A DNA stretch of 42,854 nt from Coleofasciculus sp. LEGE 07092 (GCF_015207375.1 NZ_JADEWY010000048.1:1-42854), one strand, 5' to 3'. Shown: positions 1-9,179, counted from the stretch's first letter. Numbers and translations: made by a program. The notes: generated by a model not told the origin, from the letters alone.

Positions 1-59
1 TCCCCTATGCTCATTGTCACTTCTGGTGTTTCCATATCGCTTACTGATACAGTCTTCAT
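1..59 (-). CDS. Possible 5' end of a gene running off the window (hypothetical)
   Basis: An ATG at 59 on the minus strand opens a frame that stays open to the window edge (about 19 residues, beginning MKTVSVSDMETPEVT). The hydrophilic, acidic start looks protein-like, but no strong ribosome binding site precedes it and the fragment is too short to name. The stretch from 60 to 198 shows nothing else that I can support. Confidence 0.22.
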   Translation of the reverse strand, partial: MKTVSVSDMETPEVTMSIG

Positions 60-198
60 CCTATTATCTACTCAATCAGGAAGAAATGACAAGAGGTGAT
101 TAGGAAATTAGTTAGAGTTACTAACCCTCGTTTTTCCAAATCGAGGAGTTCTCAGTGTCGCTATTGTTAGTGTGGGACTAGCCGCAGGCTCTGCCGAA

Positions 199-1503
199 TC
201 AATCCCAAATATTTCGCCACCAACGATTAGACTGACTCTCAGTAAAATCTATTTTCTGGCGAATATCCCCAATCTTCCACCCCGTCAGTTTAGCTAAAGT
301 CTGCGCCTCCTGTTCAAATCGTTCATTCAACGAACGTTTATAGCCTTGAGCTGCTTTACAATTCATCTCCCCCGTAAACGGATGCTGCAAAACATACCGC
401 CCCTGAAACTGCTGGCGGTTTGATGTCTCTTGGAACATCAAATCTTCTGGAAACTTATCGCGAGTATAGCGAACGTGTAACCGAGTGATAAATACGTTAT
501 TAGGAGCGTTAGAATTCAGCCAAAACACTCCAGCTTGCTTAAGCTCTTCTGGGGTTAAGGGATTAGCCGCACAAGGGTCGCACCATCCCATGTCCCAAGC
601 ATATTCTACAAACGCAACCTTTTTATTTTCTCGTTCGTAAGCCGTTTGGAACATCGCCTTGTAGAACTTATCAAACTCATTTTTTACAAAAACTGGAATT
701 TGAGCATCAGATGGAACATTCACAGTCCGATAATTTGTTACCTCTACCTGACCTTTGGGAGATAAGATATAAACAATTAAATCCTGCTCAGATGTACTAT
801 TAATCATCCCCAAACGAATCGGTAGCATGAATCGAGGAGACTCGTAAGCCATTTGAAGAGGTCGCAAAAATTGATAGCCAGCTTCTTCAAATTCTTCGAT
901 ATTGACCTTGGCAACAAAGAACTTCATATCCTGCCGAATATAGGGTCGCAACAACTGACTAGAACCCCGTGGAATTCGGTAGCCATTTCGTCTCAGCCAG
1001 GTTTCTAAACCATCCGATTCTCTAGCGCTGAGAATAACAATGTCATATTCCCCCACTGAAAAGCTGGCTTCTACGGTGACACCGAAAACATTATCCTCTG
1101 CTTCACTTAACGGTGCCGCTTGAGGGACTCCTCTCATTATTCCACCAACAGGAATAGGAGGCGCACAGGGATCTGAATCAAAATATTCCACCAGTCGCGG
1201 CGCACTAAAGGCATCGAGTCGTTCCACAATCTTAGAGTCACCAACCCGAACCTGTTCTTGCTCAAGCACCACAGGAACTGGGACAACCAAGGCAAAGTCT
1301 TTGACATCCCCTTGATAATCATTTGCCATCGTTAGAATCGTGCGATCGCTATCCCGTGCGATAATCACTTGAGATGCTTGATTGTAAAGCTTCGTATCGG
1401 CTTTAGCCACATAAAACCCGCAGAACGCCCAGGCTTTTTGAGCAAAGCTTATTACAGCTACAAATGTCAGCAGTAACGTTATCAAAATCCGCACTAACTT
1501 CAT
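199..1503 (-). CDS. DUF2330 domain-containing exported protein
   Basis: A 434-residue protein with an N-terminal signal peptide (hydrophobic residues 5-22, ending AWA before FCGFYVAKAD). The conserved opening with FCGFYVAKADTKL, a string of valine-rich beta segments (DFALVVPVPVVL) and the later cysteine pair in GWCDPCAANPLTPEEL are typical of the DUF2330 family, whose function is unknown. It probably acts outside the cytoplasmic membrane. A GAGGAG ribosome binding site 6 bases upstream supports the ATG at 1503. It lies 33 bases downstream of an RnfD/NqrB-like membrane protein on the same strand, so the two are probably cotranscribed and may work together. The family call is firm; the role is unknown. 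Confidence 0.85.
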   Translation of the reverse strand: MKLVRILITLLLTFVAVISFAQKAWAFCGFYVAKADTKLYNQASQVIIARDSDRTILTMANDYQGDVKDFALVVPVPVVLEQEQVRVGDSKIVERLDAFSAPRLVEYFDSDPCAPPIPVGGIMRGVPQAAPLSEAEDNVFGVTVEASFSVGEYDIVILSARESDGLETWLRRNGYRIPRGSSQLLRPYIRQDMKFFVAKVNIEEFEEAGYQFLRPLQMAYESPRFMLPIRLGMINSTSEQDLIVYILSPKGQVEVTNYRTVNVPSDAQIPVFVKNEFDKFYKAMFQTAYERENKKVAFVEYAWDMGWCDPCAANPLTPEELKQAGVFWLNSNAPNNVFITRLHVRYTRDKFPEDLMFQETSNRQQFQGRYVLQHPFTGEMNCKAAQGYKRSLNERFEQEAQTLAKLTGWKIGDIRQKIDFTESQSNRWWRNIWD

Positions 1504-1536
1504 TGCTATCTCCTCAATATCAGTAAAATTCCGGCT

Positions 1537-2466
1537 CTAAACAATGGCTTCCTTCTCTCTAGTCAATTCCTTTTCACCAGAGTCGCTAGAGATGTTAGCC
1601 GAGGATTCATTCCAAGAAAATCTTGGCGATGACCAGATAAAATCTAAAAGTACCGTTAAGGGGGCTAGGGCAAACAACGCCCAGAAAACGGCGGTAGTAA
1701 TAAAAAATTGATTCCGTAAAATAAAGGTAAAGATGGCGATGCATCCCGCCCAGAGTAATCGACTGCTCCGGGCATTGGGAATCGAGCGAGGATCTGTGAG
1801 CATAAACAGAGCGAATAGCAACAACGAGCCGCTCATCAACCGATGGGAAAACACATCCCATGTCCAGCCAAGCCAAAGATTCCGCACGGCTTCTAGTAAA
1901 GCATAAACCCCCAAAAAAGCTGCCGTTGTGTCCCAGCGACCGACCCGCTTTAATATCATGCCACCCATACCGGCAAATAACAGCGCATACCAGCCATCAT
2001 CCCCCCATTGTCCAGGCGAAACCCAAGCATCATTTGTCAGAATTAAAACTGAAATTATGCCAAAATTAGCCGGATTAAAAAAATGTTTACCTTGAACTTG
2101 AAAAATAAATTTACTCAAAATTGCCAGAATACCTGCCAGAATCATGGTGGTATAGCGATCGCTCCGCAGTAGCAGACTCAAGCCCAAAGCCGTGATAGCC
2201 GCGCTTTTGAGTGAAGGCAGTTGCAGCAGACTCTTCCAACCCCAATTAAGCCGCCCTTGGAAATTTTCTCGGTTGGTAAACAGAGCCAGAAATCTACCTT
2301 GACTTTTTGGACAGACAGATGCGGCTACCCACTGAGTCAGTAAGCAAGTTACTGTCACAACCACAATCAAATCAGGTCGTATTGTCCAATCTCTTGTTCC
2401 AATACCCAAAATGAGGAAGAGTAAGAGAAACAAAATCTGATAGTCTCTGGGATCTTGTCGTAGCAT
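1537..2466 (-). CDS. RnfD/NqrB-family integral membrane protein (orphan)
   Basis: A 309-residue polytopic membrane protein with about eight to ten hydrophobic segments. The C-terminal signature GSLLLFALFMLTDPRSIP followed by arginines matches the NQR2/RnfD/RnfE family, whose classical members bind flavin covalently in Na+-translocating NADH:quinone oxidoreductase (Nqr) or Rnf complexes. No other Rnf or Nqr subunit is nearby, and the canonical flavinylation motif (S-x-x-x-T type) is not evident, so a role in a standard Rnf pump is unlikely. It is the first gene of a probable two-gene unit with the DUF2330 protein. Databases often label such orphans Rnf subunit D or 'enediyne biosynthesis protein'; neither label should be read literally here. 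Confidence 0.78.
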   Translation of the reverse strand: MLRQDPRDYQILFLLLFLILGIGTRDWTIRPDLIVVVTVTCLLTQWVAASVCPKSQGRFLALFTNRENFQGRLNWGWKSLLQLPSLKSAAITALGLSLLLRSDRYTTMILAGILAILSKFIFQVQGKHFFNPANFGIISVLILTNDAWVSPGQWGDDGWYALLFAGMGGMILKRVGRWDTTAAFLGVYALLEAVRNLWLGWTWDVFSHRLMSGSLLLFALFMLTDPRSIPNARSSRLLWAGCIAIFTFILRNQFFITTAVFWALFALAPLTVLLDFIWSSPRFSWNESSANISSDSGEKELTREKEAIV

Positions 2467-2715
2467 TTAAAGAAATGGCAAATAGGAAATAGGGGATGGG
2501 TTAACAAGTCAGCCAATTTCTGCCTATCCCTGTTGTCGTCGTGTTCGGCTTTCACGGTTAAGGTACTACATAGACTCGTTTTATTCTCCCCTAAAAAAGG
2601 GGGCTTATGAGAATCTATATGTAGCGCAGCAACCGTAAGTAGGTATCAGTCCTGTTGCCAGTATGCCTGTCGTTAAACCTAAGGACTTAGGTGTTACATT
2701 TTTTGTAACAATACA

Positions 2716-3612
2716 TCAACTCTGATGTTCGGACAGAATCTTGCGGATTTGCATCCCAACGGCATCGGGTTGCTCTACCATAGCCAAATGTCCGCACTTA
2801 GGAATTTCAATCACGTTGGCAGCACAGCCTTGAAATAGCTTGTGAAAACTAGCGAGATGGCGCACGTACTTCGGTTCCATTACTTTATCATCGGCACCAG
2901 CAATGAAATAAAGCGGCTGTTCGAGCTGTGAAACCACCAGGGGCAAACGGTGAACCTCAGCTTCTGTCGTAGAATCCAGTAACGTCCTCAGTGCCGCTTC
3001 TGGATGAGCAACCACAAAATCAATAACTCGTTGCCGTCCCCACCGACGGGCAATGGGACGCGCCACTTGCGCCCGCGTAAACAGCACGTCAATCCAAGGA
3101 AGATAGCATAGCCATTGGGGACGACGTTTCACTAACTGCTGACCGGCAGCCCGAAATCGCTCAAACTCTTCTTTGAGATAAATTCCGCCACCCGCGTTGA
3201 TGCAGATAACCCCCTTGACTTGCTCTGAGGCAACAGATGCCCCCCACAGAGCAATACTGCCGCCTAGGGAATGACCGATGAGCCACGCTCTCTCAATATC
3301 TAATTTTTGCAGTAGAATGCTCAAATCCCTAGCATAGGCAGTTAGGGAATAGTTGCTTGTCGTAGATACACAGTCAGGATTGACTTCTAGCAGTTCCGAA
3401 TCAGTTTTTTCCTTTAAAGATCGGGAATCACCGAATCCCCGCAAGTCATAAACCAAGCACTGATAGTCATCGACTAGCCTATCAATCAGCGGTTGCCAAT
3501 AGCTTCGACTTAAAAGCCAGCCGTGGATGAAGACCAGAGCTGGAGAGGAGGATGCCCTAGGAGGCGTTAATTCGTAGGCGTGGGTAGATCCTAGAATATC
3601 GATTGTTGCCAT
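2716..3612 (-). CDS. Alpha/beta-fold hydrolase
   Basis: A 298-residue alpha/beta hydrolase. Visible elements in order: the oxyanion-hole loop FIHGWLLSRSYWQPLI (HG at residues 30-31), DLRGFGDS after strand 4, the nucleophile elbow GHSLGGS, the acid loop FIAGADDKVMEP and the terminal catalytic histidine in CGHLAMVEQP. The triad Ser-Asp-His is therefore complete. There is no signal peptide, so it is probably cytosolic. The substrate cannot be read from sequence; the fold covers esterases, dehalogenases and C-C bond hydrolases. It is monocistronic, about 80 bases from the end of the next minus-strand gene. Confidence 0.85.
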   Translation of the reverse strand: MATIDILGSTHAYELTPPRASSSPALVFIHGWLLSRSYWQPLIDRLVDDYQCLVYDLRGFGDSRSLKEKTDSELLEVNPDCVSTTSNYSLTAYARDLSILLQKLDIERAWLIGHSLGGSIALWGASVASEQVKGVICINAGGGIYLKEEFERFRAAGQQLVKRRPQWLCYLPWIDVLFTRAQVARPIARRWGRQRVIDFVVAHPEAALRTLLDSTTEAEVHRLPLVVSQLEQPLYFIAGADDKVMEPKYVRHLASFHKLFQGCAANVIEIPKCGHLAMVEQPDAVGMQIRKILSEHQS

Positions 3613-3690
3613 ATCTCCATCCTATCCGAGAACGGGGACTGGTAAAAAGCGGGAGAGTTGGGGAAGTTTGTGCTATGTGCGATCGCTCTT

Positions 3691-4455
3691 TCAAACCCCT
3701 TCAGCATCAGAAAGTCCCCCTTGACGCAACCTTTCTCGCAAGGAAGCCACCTCCTGTTCCGCCGCTTCCGCCCGTTGACGTTCCTGTTCTATTTTTTCCC
3801 GCTCTTGAGCCAACTGCTCCGAACCCCACAATAACAGGCTCCCCTCTTGATCCCACCAGCGTAACCAATGATTAGTCCTTTCTAACCGCTTGCCATACCA
3901 AACTCCCAAGGATAAAGCCATTGCAGCAATAAGATAACGCCCCTGGGCGTCAGGTTGTTGGATTTCGTAACGTCCAGAAATTAATTGGCGTACTTCCAAC
4001 ATTCCGGAATCCGTATCAAAAATGACGTAGGTAGGGATTTGTAAAATACGCTCATAAAACCACATTTTCCCATAAGGATAAGTCGGTCTAACCGAATATT
4101 CTCCAGCATCCGTCTCTGACAAAAACTCCATTACTACTGCTGGCACATCTCCTTCGGTGTGGGGAGTATAACTGCGACGAATGACTCCTGCTGCTACAGG
4201 AAAGACACAGGGAACATAAAGCCAGTCGGGGGCTTTGACGACGGTTTTACCATTAACTTTGGCACACAGACCAAAGTTAGAAGCAATTAACAGCGAGTCA
4301 GTAATAAATCCATAATTATCTAGCGCTTCTGTCAAAGCAGCAGCCAGAAATGGTTGATTAATATTTTCCACGGGGTCATCGGGTAAAACAAAATCTGGGG
4401 GTAATTTTTCCCAAATAACATTATATTCCTGTGGTGGAGTACTTATCTGAGTCAT
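3691..4455 (-). CDS. Uma2-family (DUF820) putative PD-(D/E)XK nuclease
   Basis: A 254-residue member of the Uma2/DUF820 family, expanded in cyanobacteria and predicted to have a restriction-endonuclease fold. The core shows KAPDWLYVP (acidic residue of the PD motif) and AVVMEFLSE (second acidic strand), followed by YPYGKMWFYERILQIPTYVIFD, all typical of the family. The last 40 or so residues (AQEREKIEQERQRAEAAEQEVASLRERL) form a charged coiled coil, a common tail in these proteins. The biological role is not established; links to mobile elements or DNA processing are suspected. It is a single gene with its own upstream gap. Confidence 0.82.
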   Translation of the reverse strand: MTQISTPPQEYNVIWEKLPPDFVLPDDPVENINQPFLAAALTEALDNYGFITDSLLIASNFGLCAKVNGKTVVKAPDWLYVPCVFPVAAGVIRRSYTPHTEGDVPAVVMEFLSETDAGEYSVRPTYPYGKMWFYERILQIPTYVIFDTDSGMLEVRQLISGRYEIQQPDAQGRYLIAAMALSLGVWYGKRLERTNHWLRWWDQEGSLLLWGSEQLAQEREKIEQERQRAEAAEQEVASLRERLRQGGLSDAEGV

Positions 4456-4831
4456 GATTTCTAAAGCTGCCTTACAATCTCTTTTTATTGGTTAGATCTT
4501 ATCCTAAGTTACTTTCAATTAGCTCAGGCATTTTTACAACATCAGAAACGACTGTCAAGTAGGTGGCAGAAGCATTAGGCTTGGAAGTAGAGGCAGTCCG
4601 ACAGATAGAGGCATCCAACCCTCAGAGTGATGAACCCACTCAGCAAGATTAAGGTTGGAACTCTTGCCACGCAACCCCTACCTAAAAGCGGCTTGTTGAG
4701 ATTGGTACAAGATGTGAGCTCGCCAACACTCAGCCTTGGGGATGACAAATCGAGCCAAGTGTCTTTATTTTTAAAAAAGCATACTGCACGGGTGCCTACC
4801 GCTCAACCACCCTATTTATCTCATCCCTAAA
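4456..4831. other. Gene-poor stretch upstream of the ABC ATPase gene
   Basis: This 376-base gap holds no convincing complete gene. Plus-strand codons around 4563-4650, after an in-frame TAG, read VAEALGLEVEAVRQIEAS, which resembles the C-terminal tail of Rpn/transposase-like or Uma2-like proteins and may be a decayed remnant. The open frame at 4627-4830 has no ribosome binding site and no recognisable domain. A promoter for the ABC ATPase probably lies here, but I cannot place it. Confidence 0.3.
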
Positions 4832-5935
4832 ATGGCTAGTGTTGTTTTTGAATACGTCACCAAGAAATTTGATACTTTTGTCGCAGTCAATGACCTAAAC
4901 CTGAACGTCGAAGATGGTGAATTCTTAGTCTTTGTCGGACCCTCTGGCTGCGGGAAAACCACCTCCCTGCGGATGCTTGCAGGTCTTGAGAACGTGACTG
5001 AGGGCAATATATACATTGGCGATAAGCGAGTTAATGATATGCCGCCCAAAGACCGGGATATTGCCATGGTTTTCCAGTCCTACGCTTTATACCCCCACAT
5101 GTCTGTGTATGAAAACATGGCATTTAGCCTGGAGTTGCAAGGCAAGCGTCGGAGTGAAATTAAAACCCGCGTAGAAGCTGCTGCCAAACAACTGGGAATT
5201 GATCCTTTATTGCACCGCAAACCCAAGGAACTATCCGGGGGACAACGGCAACGGGTAGCAGTAGGTCGCGCCATTGTTCGCAATCCGGCAGTATTTTTGA
5301 TGGATGAACCCCTATCGAATTTGGATGCTAAGTTGCGGGTGCAGGCACGTGCGGAAATTAGCAAACTACACAAGGAATTGGGAACCACATTTATTTACGT
5401 CACCCATGACCAAGTAGAAGCCATGACCATGGGAACTCATATCGCCGTCATGAATGGTGGGGTATTGCAGCAAATGGATACGCCTCAAAACCTGTACAAC
5501 TATCCTAAAAACGTTTTTGTTGCAGGCTTTATCGGTTCTCCAGCAATGAATTTTTTTGAGGCTAAGTTAACCAGTCGGGATAGTGACTTGTACATTACAA
5601 CCGACTCCTTTGAGTTTCAAATTCCGGCGGAGTGGGTAAAATGCTATCAACCCTATCAGAGTCAAGAGGTTATCTTCGGCATTCGTCCTGAAAATATCCA
5701 CGATCCAGACTACGTTCCTCCTGGCATTGAACCGACTTTGGTGAGGGCAACGGTATCGGTGACGGAAATGATGGGCAATGAAGTGATTGTCTATCTCAAT
5801 ACTGCCACAGGTCAGGAATTTGTGGCACGGGTCGATCCGCGATCGCATATGGCTGTAGGTCAATCCGTTAGTATTGTCTTCGATCGCTCATACTTCCATC
5901 TGTTTGACAAGCCTAGCCAACAAGCGATCACCTAA
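4832..5935 (+). CDS. ABC transporter ATP-binding protein, MalK/UgpC type
   Basis: A 367-residue carbohydrate-type ABC ATPase. Walker A is GPSGCGKTT (residues 36-44), the Q-loop lies in FQSYALYPHMSV, the signature is LSGGQRQRVAVGRA, Walker B is VFLMDEPLSNLD and the H-loop is YVTHDQVEAMTM. A C-terminal TOBE/OB regulatory region (GIRPENIHDPDYVPPG to the end) identifies the CUT1 family (MalK, UgpC, MsmK, GgtA). Such ATPases energise uptake of sugars, glycerol-3-phosphate or compatible solutes. No permease or binding protein is adjacent, so it probably serves transporters encoded elsewhere, as shared MsiK/MsmK-type ATPases do. The substrate is undetermined. Confidence 0.9.
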   Translation: MASVVFEYVTKKFDTFVAVNDLNLNVEDGEFLVFVGPSGCGKTTSLRMLAGLENVTEGNIYIGDKRVNDMPPKDRDIAMVFQSYALYPHMSVYENMAFSLELQGKRRSEIKTRVEAAAKQLGIDPLLHRKPKELSGGQRQRVAVGRAIVRNPAVFLMDEPLSNLDAKLRVQARAEISKLHKELGTTFIYVTHDQVEAMTMGTHIAVMNGGVLQQMDTPQNLYNYPKNVFVAGFIGSPAMNFFEAKLTSRDSDLYITTDSFEFQIPAEWVKCYQPYQSQEVIFGIRPENIHDPDYVPPGIEPTLVRATVSVTEMMGNEVIVYLNTATGQEFVARVDPRSHMAVGQSVSIVFDRSYFHLFDKPSQQAIT

Positions 5936-5949
5936 TCTAACAAAGGAGT

Positions 5950-5972
5950 AGTACGGGCATCTTGCCTGTACT
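5950..5972. repeat. Perfect palindromic hairpin repeat after the ABC gene
   Basis: AGTACGGGCA, loop TCT, then TGCCTGTACT gives a 10-bp stem (one G-T pair) starting 14 bases after the stop codon. There is no T-tract, so it is not a classical intrinsic terminator. The core resembles an interspersed palindrome I know from cyanobacterial genomes (GGGCATCTTGCCC type). It could still protect the mRNA 3' end. Confidence 0.6.
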
Positions 5973-6185
5973 GCCTGACTGGGGGAAGTTTCTACGTCCG
6001 TAATTGGTATGAGGACTTGGCAGGGGGTGTTGAAGCGTGAGGTGGCGAAAAATACCCTTATAGCGATATTGTAGGAGTTTCTAGGGAACTTTAGGTAGAA
6101 TTTACCGATCTTAATTTTGATAGGAAGAGAATAGTCTACCAATCCCGCTGTCAATCGGAATCATCCTTTTATCAATTGCACTACC

Positions 6186-6383
6186 ATGGTACTTCATTCC
6201 CTTTCGGCAACTGGCAATCCTGAAAAACCTTTGAAACTGACCATCTGGGAACCTGCTAAAGTAAACGGCGATCGCATCAGACCTTTTTACTTTAAAGCAA
6301 ATTACATCTGTGAAACGCTGCCAGAAGCCAAGCAGATTCTCTCTGACTTCAAGCACAACAGCCGCGATTTGCAGACTGCTTGA
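6186..6383 (+). CDS. Small hypothetical protein (65 aa)
   Basis: A 65-residue open frame with an amino-acid composition that looks protein-like (PLKLTIWEPAKVNGDRIRP, then CETLPEAKQILSDFK, with an amphipathic helix near the C-terminus). No domain is recognised and no good ribosome binding site precedes the ATG. An opposing 138-residue minus-strand frame (6111-6527) covers the same DNA but has an unnatural composition. I prefer the plus frame, with low certainty. Confidence 0.35.
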   Translation: MVLHSLSATGNPEKPLKLTIWEPAKVNGDRIRPFYFKANYICETLPEAKQILSDFKHNSRDLQTA

Positions 6384-6555
6384 AGTTAGAAACGGCTTTG
6401 GTAGCCACAAACACAGTTGCCCCCAATCAAACCAATTTATCTCTTGAGATAGAGGCGCTTCTGATTCCCCAGAAAGACGCGATCGCACGTCTGTCTTATT
6501 TAAAATAAAGCTGGGCGACGGGTACAATCCACCAGCAGTTTCAGAAGGTTTTTCT

Positions 6556-7065
6556 ATGTTTAATCATAACTCTGTTGTTAATCGCGATCGCATCAGCCGC
6601 AGCCCCTTTAGTTTCCGGTGGGGAATTGCGTTAGGAGTTCTCACCCTACTTCTCCCAGCTTGCGCTGTTAACTCAAGACAAGCAACGGCTCCGCCGGATA
6701 GGGCAACCCTAGGGAGTGGCTCAACCTTGGGGGATGTTGCAGATGATACGGATGAACTGATAGGTCAGATGGTAACGGTTGATGGCAAAGTAGGAGAAGT
6801 TGTCGATCGAGATACATTCAATCTGCAACAAGACCAATTTTTGGGCGGTGATGAAGTGTTGATTGTCAATGCCAATCCTAACGTTCCTATCGTTGCCGGG
6901 AACTGGGTGAGGGTGACGGGCAAAGTCCGCCAATTCGTGAGGTCAGAATTTGAGACAGATTATGATTTAGATTGGAATTTAGACCTTGACAAGAAATTGG
7001 AAGCCCAATATGAAAAACAACCAGCTATTATAGCTGAATCCGTCGAATTGTTAGCGGTGGATTGA
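6556..7065 (+). CDS. Putative lipoprotein, possible OB-fold domain
   Basis: A 169-residue protein. After a basic N-terminus comes a hydrophobic segment (residues 22-35) ending in the lipobox-like LLPAC, so Cys36 is the probable lipidation site. The mature part contains GQMVTVDGKVGEVVDRDTF, then VLIVNAN and GNWVRVTGKVRQF, a pattern of short beta strands like small OB-fold, nucleic-acid-binding-like or 'SH3/OB' lipoproteins. Function unknown. It stands alone, converging on the response regulator gene with a 15-base overlap of the two 3' ends. The ATG at 6556 has a plausible AGAAGG sequence 6-11 bases upstream. Confidence 0.72.
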   Translation: MFNHNSVVNRDRISRSPFSFRWGIALGVLTLLLPACAVNSRQATAPPDRATLGSGSTLGDVADDTDELIGQMVTVDGKVGEVVDRDTFNLQQDQFLGGDEVLIVNANPNVPIVAGNWVRVTGKVRQFVRSEFETDYDLDWNLDLDKKLEAQYEKQPAIIAESVELLAVD

Positions 7066-7692
7066 GTGGGAATTTGCCCAAATTGCTGCTTGAGTGCGAT
7101 CGCGTAAATTCAACCGACTTAAAATACTGGTAACGTGGTTTTTCACCGTCTTCTCAGAAATATACAGTGATAGAGCAATCTCCCGATTACTGGCACCGGT
7201 AGCAATTAACTGCAAAATTTCTTGTTCTCTCGGCGTTAATTCATCCCAAATAGCTGATGGGTTGGGTGGTTGTGCAGGAATTTGAGCCGCAATTTTTTTA
7301 CCAATTCCCGGTCCTAGTTGAGTATAACCCTTATGCACGGCGCGAATCGCTTGAGCTAATTCTTCGGGTGGTGTATCCTTGAGCAAATATCCGGCTGCAC
7401 CGTACTGTAGCGCTTGCGTAACGTACTCATCATCATCAAACGTCGTCAATACTAATACTTTTATGGGCGGGAACTGCTGACAGATTTGCCGAGTCGCAGC
7501 AACGCCATCCATAATCGGCATTCGCACATCCATCAGCACCACATCCGGCTGCAACACCTCCACTTGATGAATGGCGTTTTCCCCATTATCCGCTTCACCA
7601 ACTACCTCCAAACCCTCCTCAAATTTCAATAAAGCTTTTAATCCACGCCGAACTAAACTTTGATCGTCAACGAGTAATAAGCGAATCATCAT
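7051..7692 (-). CDS. NarL/FixJ-type response regulator
   Basis: A 213-residue two-domain regulator. The receiver domain opens MMIRLLLVDDQSLVRRG with acidic residues Asp9-Asp10, the phosphoacceptor Asp55 in VVLMDVRMP, and the switch and lysine residues in VLTTFDDDEY and GYLLKDTPPEEL. The C-terminal LuxR-type helix-turn-helix is LTPREQEILQLIATGASNREIA with SEKTVKNHVTSIL. I chose the ATG at 7692, 52 bases after the kinase stop. The frame opens further upstream to 7773, but that would overlap the kinase and add a non-homologous leader. With the kinase it forms a DesK/NarL-type pair, likely controlling the divergent Spy-like gene or an envelope response. Confidence 0.9.
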   Translation of the reverse strand: MMIRLLLVDDQSLVRRGLKALLKFEEGLEVVGEADNGENAIHQVEVLQPDVVLMDVRMPIMDGVAATRQICQQFPPIKVLVLTTFDDDEYVTQALQYGAAGYLLKDTPPEELAQAIRAVHKGYTQLGPGIGKKIAAQIPAQPPNPSAIWDELTPREQEILQLIATGASNREIALSLYISEKTVKNHVTSILSRLNLRDRTQAAIWANSHSIHR

Positions 7693-7744
7693 TGGGATTA
7701 TTCCGTATCGTAGTACAGGCGTCTGCCGGTAGATATAATTTAAG

Positions 7745-8962
7745 CTACACCCTAAGCAAGGGAAAATTAGCAATAATTTGGCAACCCTCTCCGGGTGCAG
7801 TCACAATTTTAAAACTGCCTCCCAATACCAGAGCGCGTTCGCGCATTCCTTGCAAACCAAAACCTGTAGTGGTTTGCTCGAGATGAAATCCCCTACCATT
7901 ATCTCGAATGCTTAAGTATAAATCTGCGTCTGCCCAAACCTGAATGCTAACCTCGGTTGCCCTGGCATATTTGCAAATATTGGTTAGTGATTCTTGGATA
8001 ATGCGGTAAACGGCAGTTTTGATTTCAGTGCTGACTGGATGATAGAGTTCAATGTGACAGGTTGGGGAAATACCTGTAGATTTATGGAAATCGTCGATTA
8101 AAGAAGCGATCGCATTTTCTAATGACTGACTTTGCAAAGGGTTGGAACGTAAGGTAGAAACAGACTGACGTACCTCTTTTAAGGCTGTTGCTCCCACTTG
8201 TTTTGCTTCTAACAGAAAGTCTTTGGCTTCAGCAGGTTCAGAATCCAAAAGTCTCAACGCCGCTTCTAAGTGCAGGTTAAAGACAGTTAGAGAATGCCCT
8301 AAGGAGTCGTGAATTTCACGGGCAATCCGGTTGCGTTCTTGCAGGGTAGCAACATCTTCGATACGCAAAGCATAACGGTAGAGTTGGGCATTCGCTTTCG
8401 CTAGTTCTTCTCGACTGCGCCGTTCTGCTAACACGGCATCCACTAATAGCTGTAAAAATACTAACACTAATCCAAAGACAAAAATAGAACTTAATAAAAT
8501 AAATATCCATCGCTCAGGCACTACCAACGGAGGGGGTTTTAGAGGAGGGCGAGGTCTAAAATTGCGATACTGAAATCGATCAATTTCTCGCAGCAGAAAT
8601 AAAACAAAAGCGAAGCCCGTAATAATTAAACGCCTTTGTCGTTCAAAAATAAAGCAGTTTCGGATCACCAAGATAATTAACATCAATGGTAACATTCGCA
8701 GTTTGCCCACGAGGGATGCCACTAGAATTAACCCGATTTCTATTCCGGTATAAATGACTTTATTAAGTTTATTCTCTGAGGGTAATCTTAACCCCATTAC
8801 CCCAAATAATGCCAGACACAGTAAATTGAGGAGTGGAAACCGAGTGAATGGAGGAAAAGGAAACCTCAGAAATTCAATGACAGCGATAATTCCCAGTAGA
8901 ATCCACTCCAAATAGAGTAAAAAATGAATCGGATGTTTAGAAGTTTGAAGGGGAGAGCGCAT
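7745..8962 (-). CDS. Membrane sensor histidine kinase, DesK/NarX (HisKA_3) type
   Basis: A 405-residue kinase. Residues 13-175 hold about six hydrophobic segments with little extracytoplasmic sequence, suggesting that it senses within or near the membrane. A coiled linker leads to the HisKA_3 box ERNRIAREIHDSLGHSL (phosphoacceptor His218). The ATPase domain has the N-box in ESLTNICKYARA, G1 in DNGRGF and GFGLQGMRERAL. It sits directly upstream of a NarL-type regulator, its presumed partner. The start at 8962 faces a divergent Spy-like gene across about 217 bases. In this family the stimulus is often membrane fluidity or cell-envelope stress; the actual signal here is unknown. Confidence 0.9.
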   Translation of the reverse strand: MRSPLQTSKHPIHFLLYLEWILLGIIAVIEFLRFPFPPFTRFPLLNLLCLALFGVMGLRLPSENKLNKVIYTGIEIGLILVASLVGKLRMLPLMLIILVIRNCFIFERQRRLIITGFAFVLFLLREIDRFQYRNFRPRPPLKPPPLVVPERWIFILLSSIFVFGLVLVFLQLLVDAVLAERRSREELAKANAQLYRYALRIEDVATLQERNRIAREIHDSLGHSLTVFNLHLEAALRLLDSEPAEAKDFLLEAKQVGATALKEVRQSVSTLRSNPLQSQSLENAIASLIDDFHKSTGISPTCHIELYHPVSTEIKTAVYRIIQESLTNICKYARATEVSIQVWADADLYLSIRDNGRGFHLEQTTTGFGLQGMRERALVLGGSFKIVTAPGEGCQIIANFPLLRV

Positions 8963-9057
8963 CAGTATTTTTTCCTAAAATCTTAACCAAACGGCTGAAG
9001 GAAAGACAACAACATTCAAGGGGTGTAGGGTTTCGGGGAAGAGACAAGGGGGCACTG

Positions 9058-9073
9058 TAGGACTTTAGTCCTA
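9058..9073. repeat. Palindrome TAGGAC-TTTA-GTCCTA
   Basis: A perfect 6-bp inverted repeat with a 4-base spacer in the gap between the divergent histidine kinase and Spy-like genes. It may be an interspersed palindrome or an operator for the adjacent regulator. The sequence alone does not decide between the two. Confidence 0.4.
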
Positions 9074-9179
9074 GATCAATTCGGGACTTTTTCCTCAGGT
9101 TGTCTGACTCTTACTGTCTTTAAGATTAAGACATCGAACATCAATCCGTTCGAGTCAACAACATCAAAGAGTCAATACC

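Noticed and set aside
4627..4830. 67-codon plus-strand frame before the ABC ATPase
   Set aside because: No ribosome binding site, no domain, low-complexity composition; it ends two bases before the ABC start by chance.
5950..5972. Hairpin after the ABC gene as an intrinsic terminator
   Set aside because: The stem is perfect but no T-tract follows, and the sequence fits a dispersed palindromic repeat better.
6111..6527. 138-codon minus-strand frame
   Set aside because: Composition is unnatural, there is no ribosome binding site, and the plus-strand frame at 6186-6383 is more protein-like.
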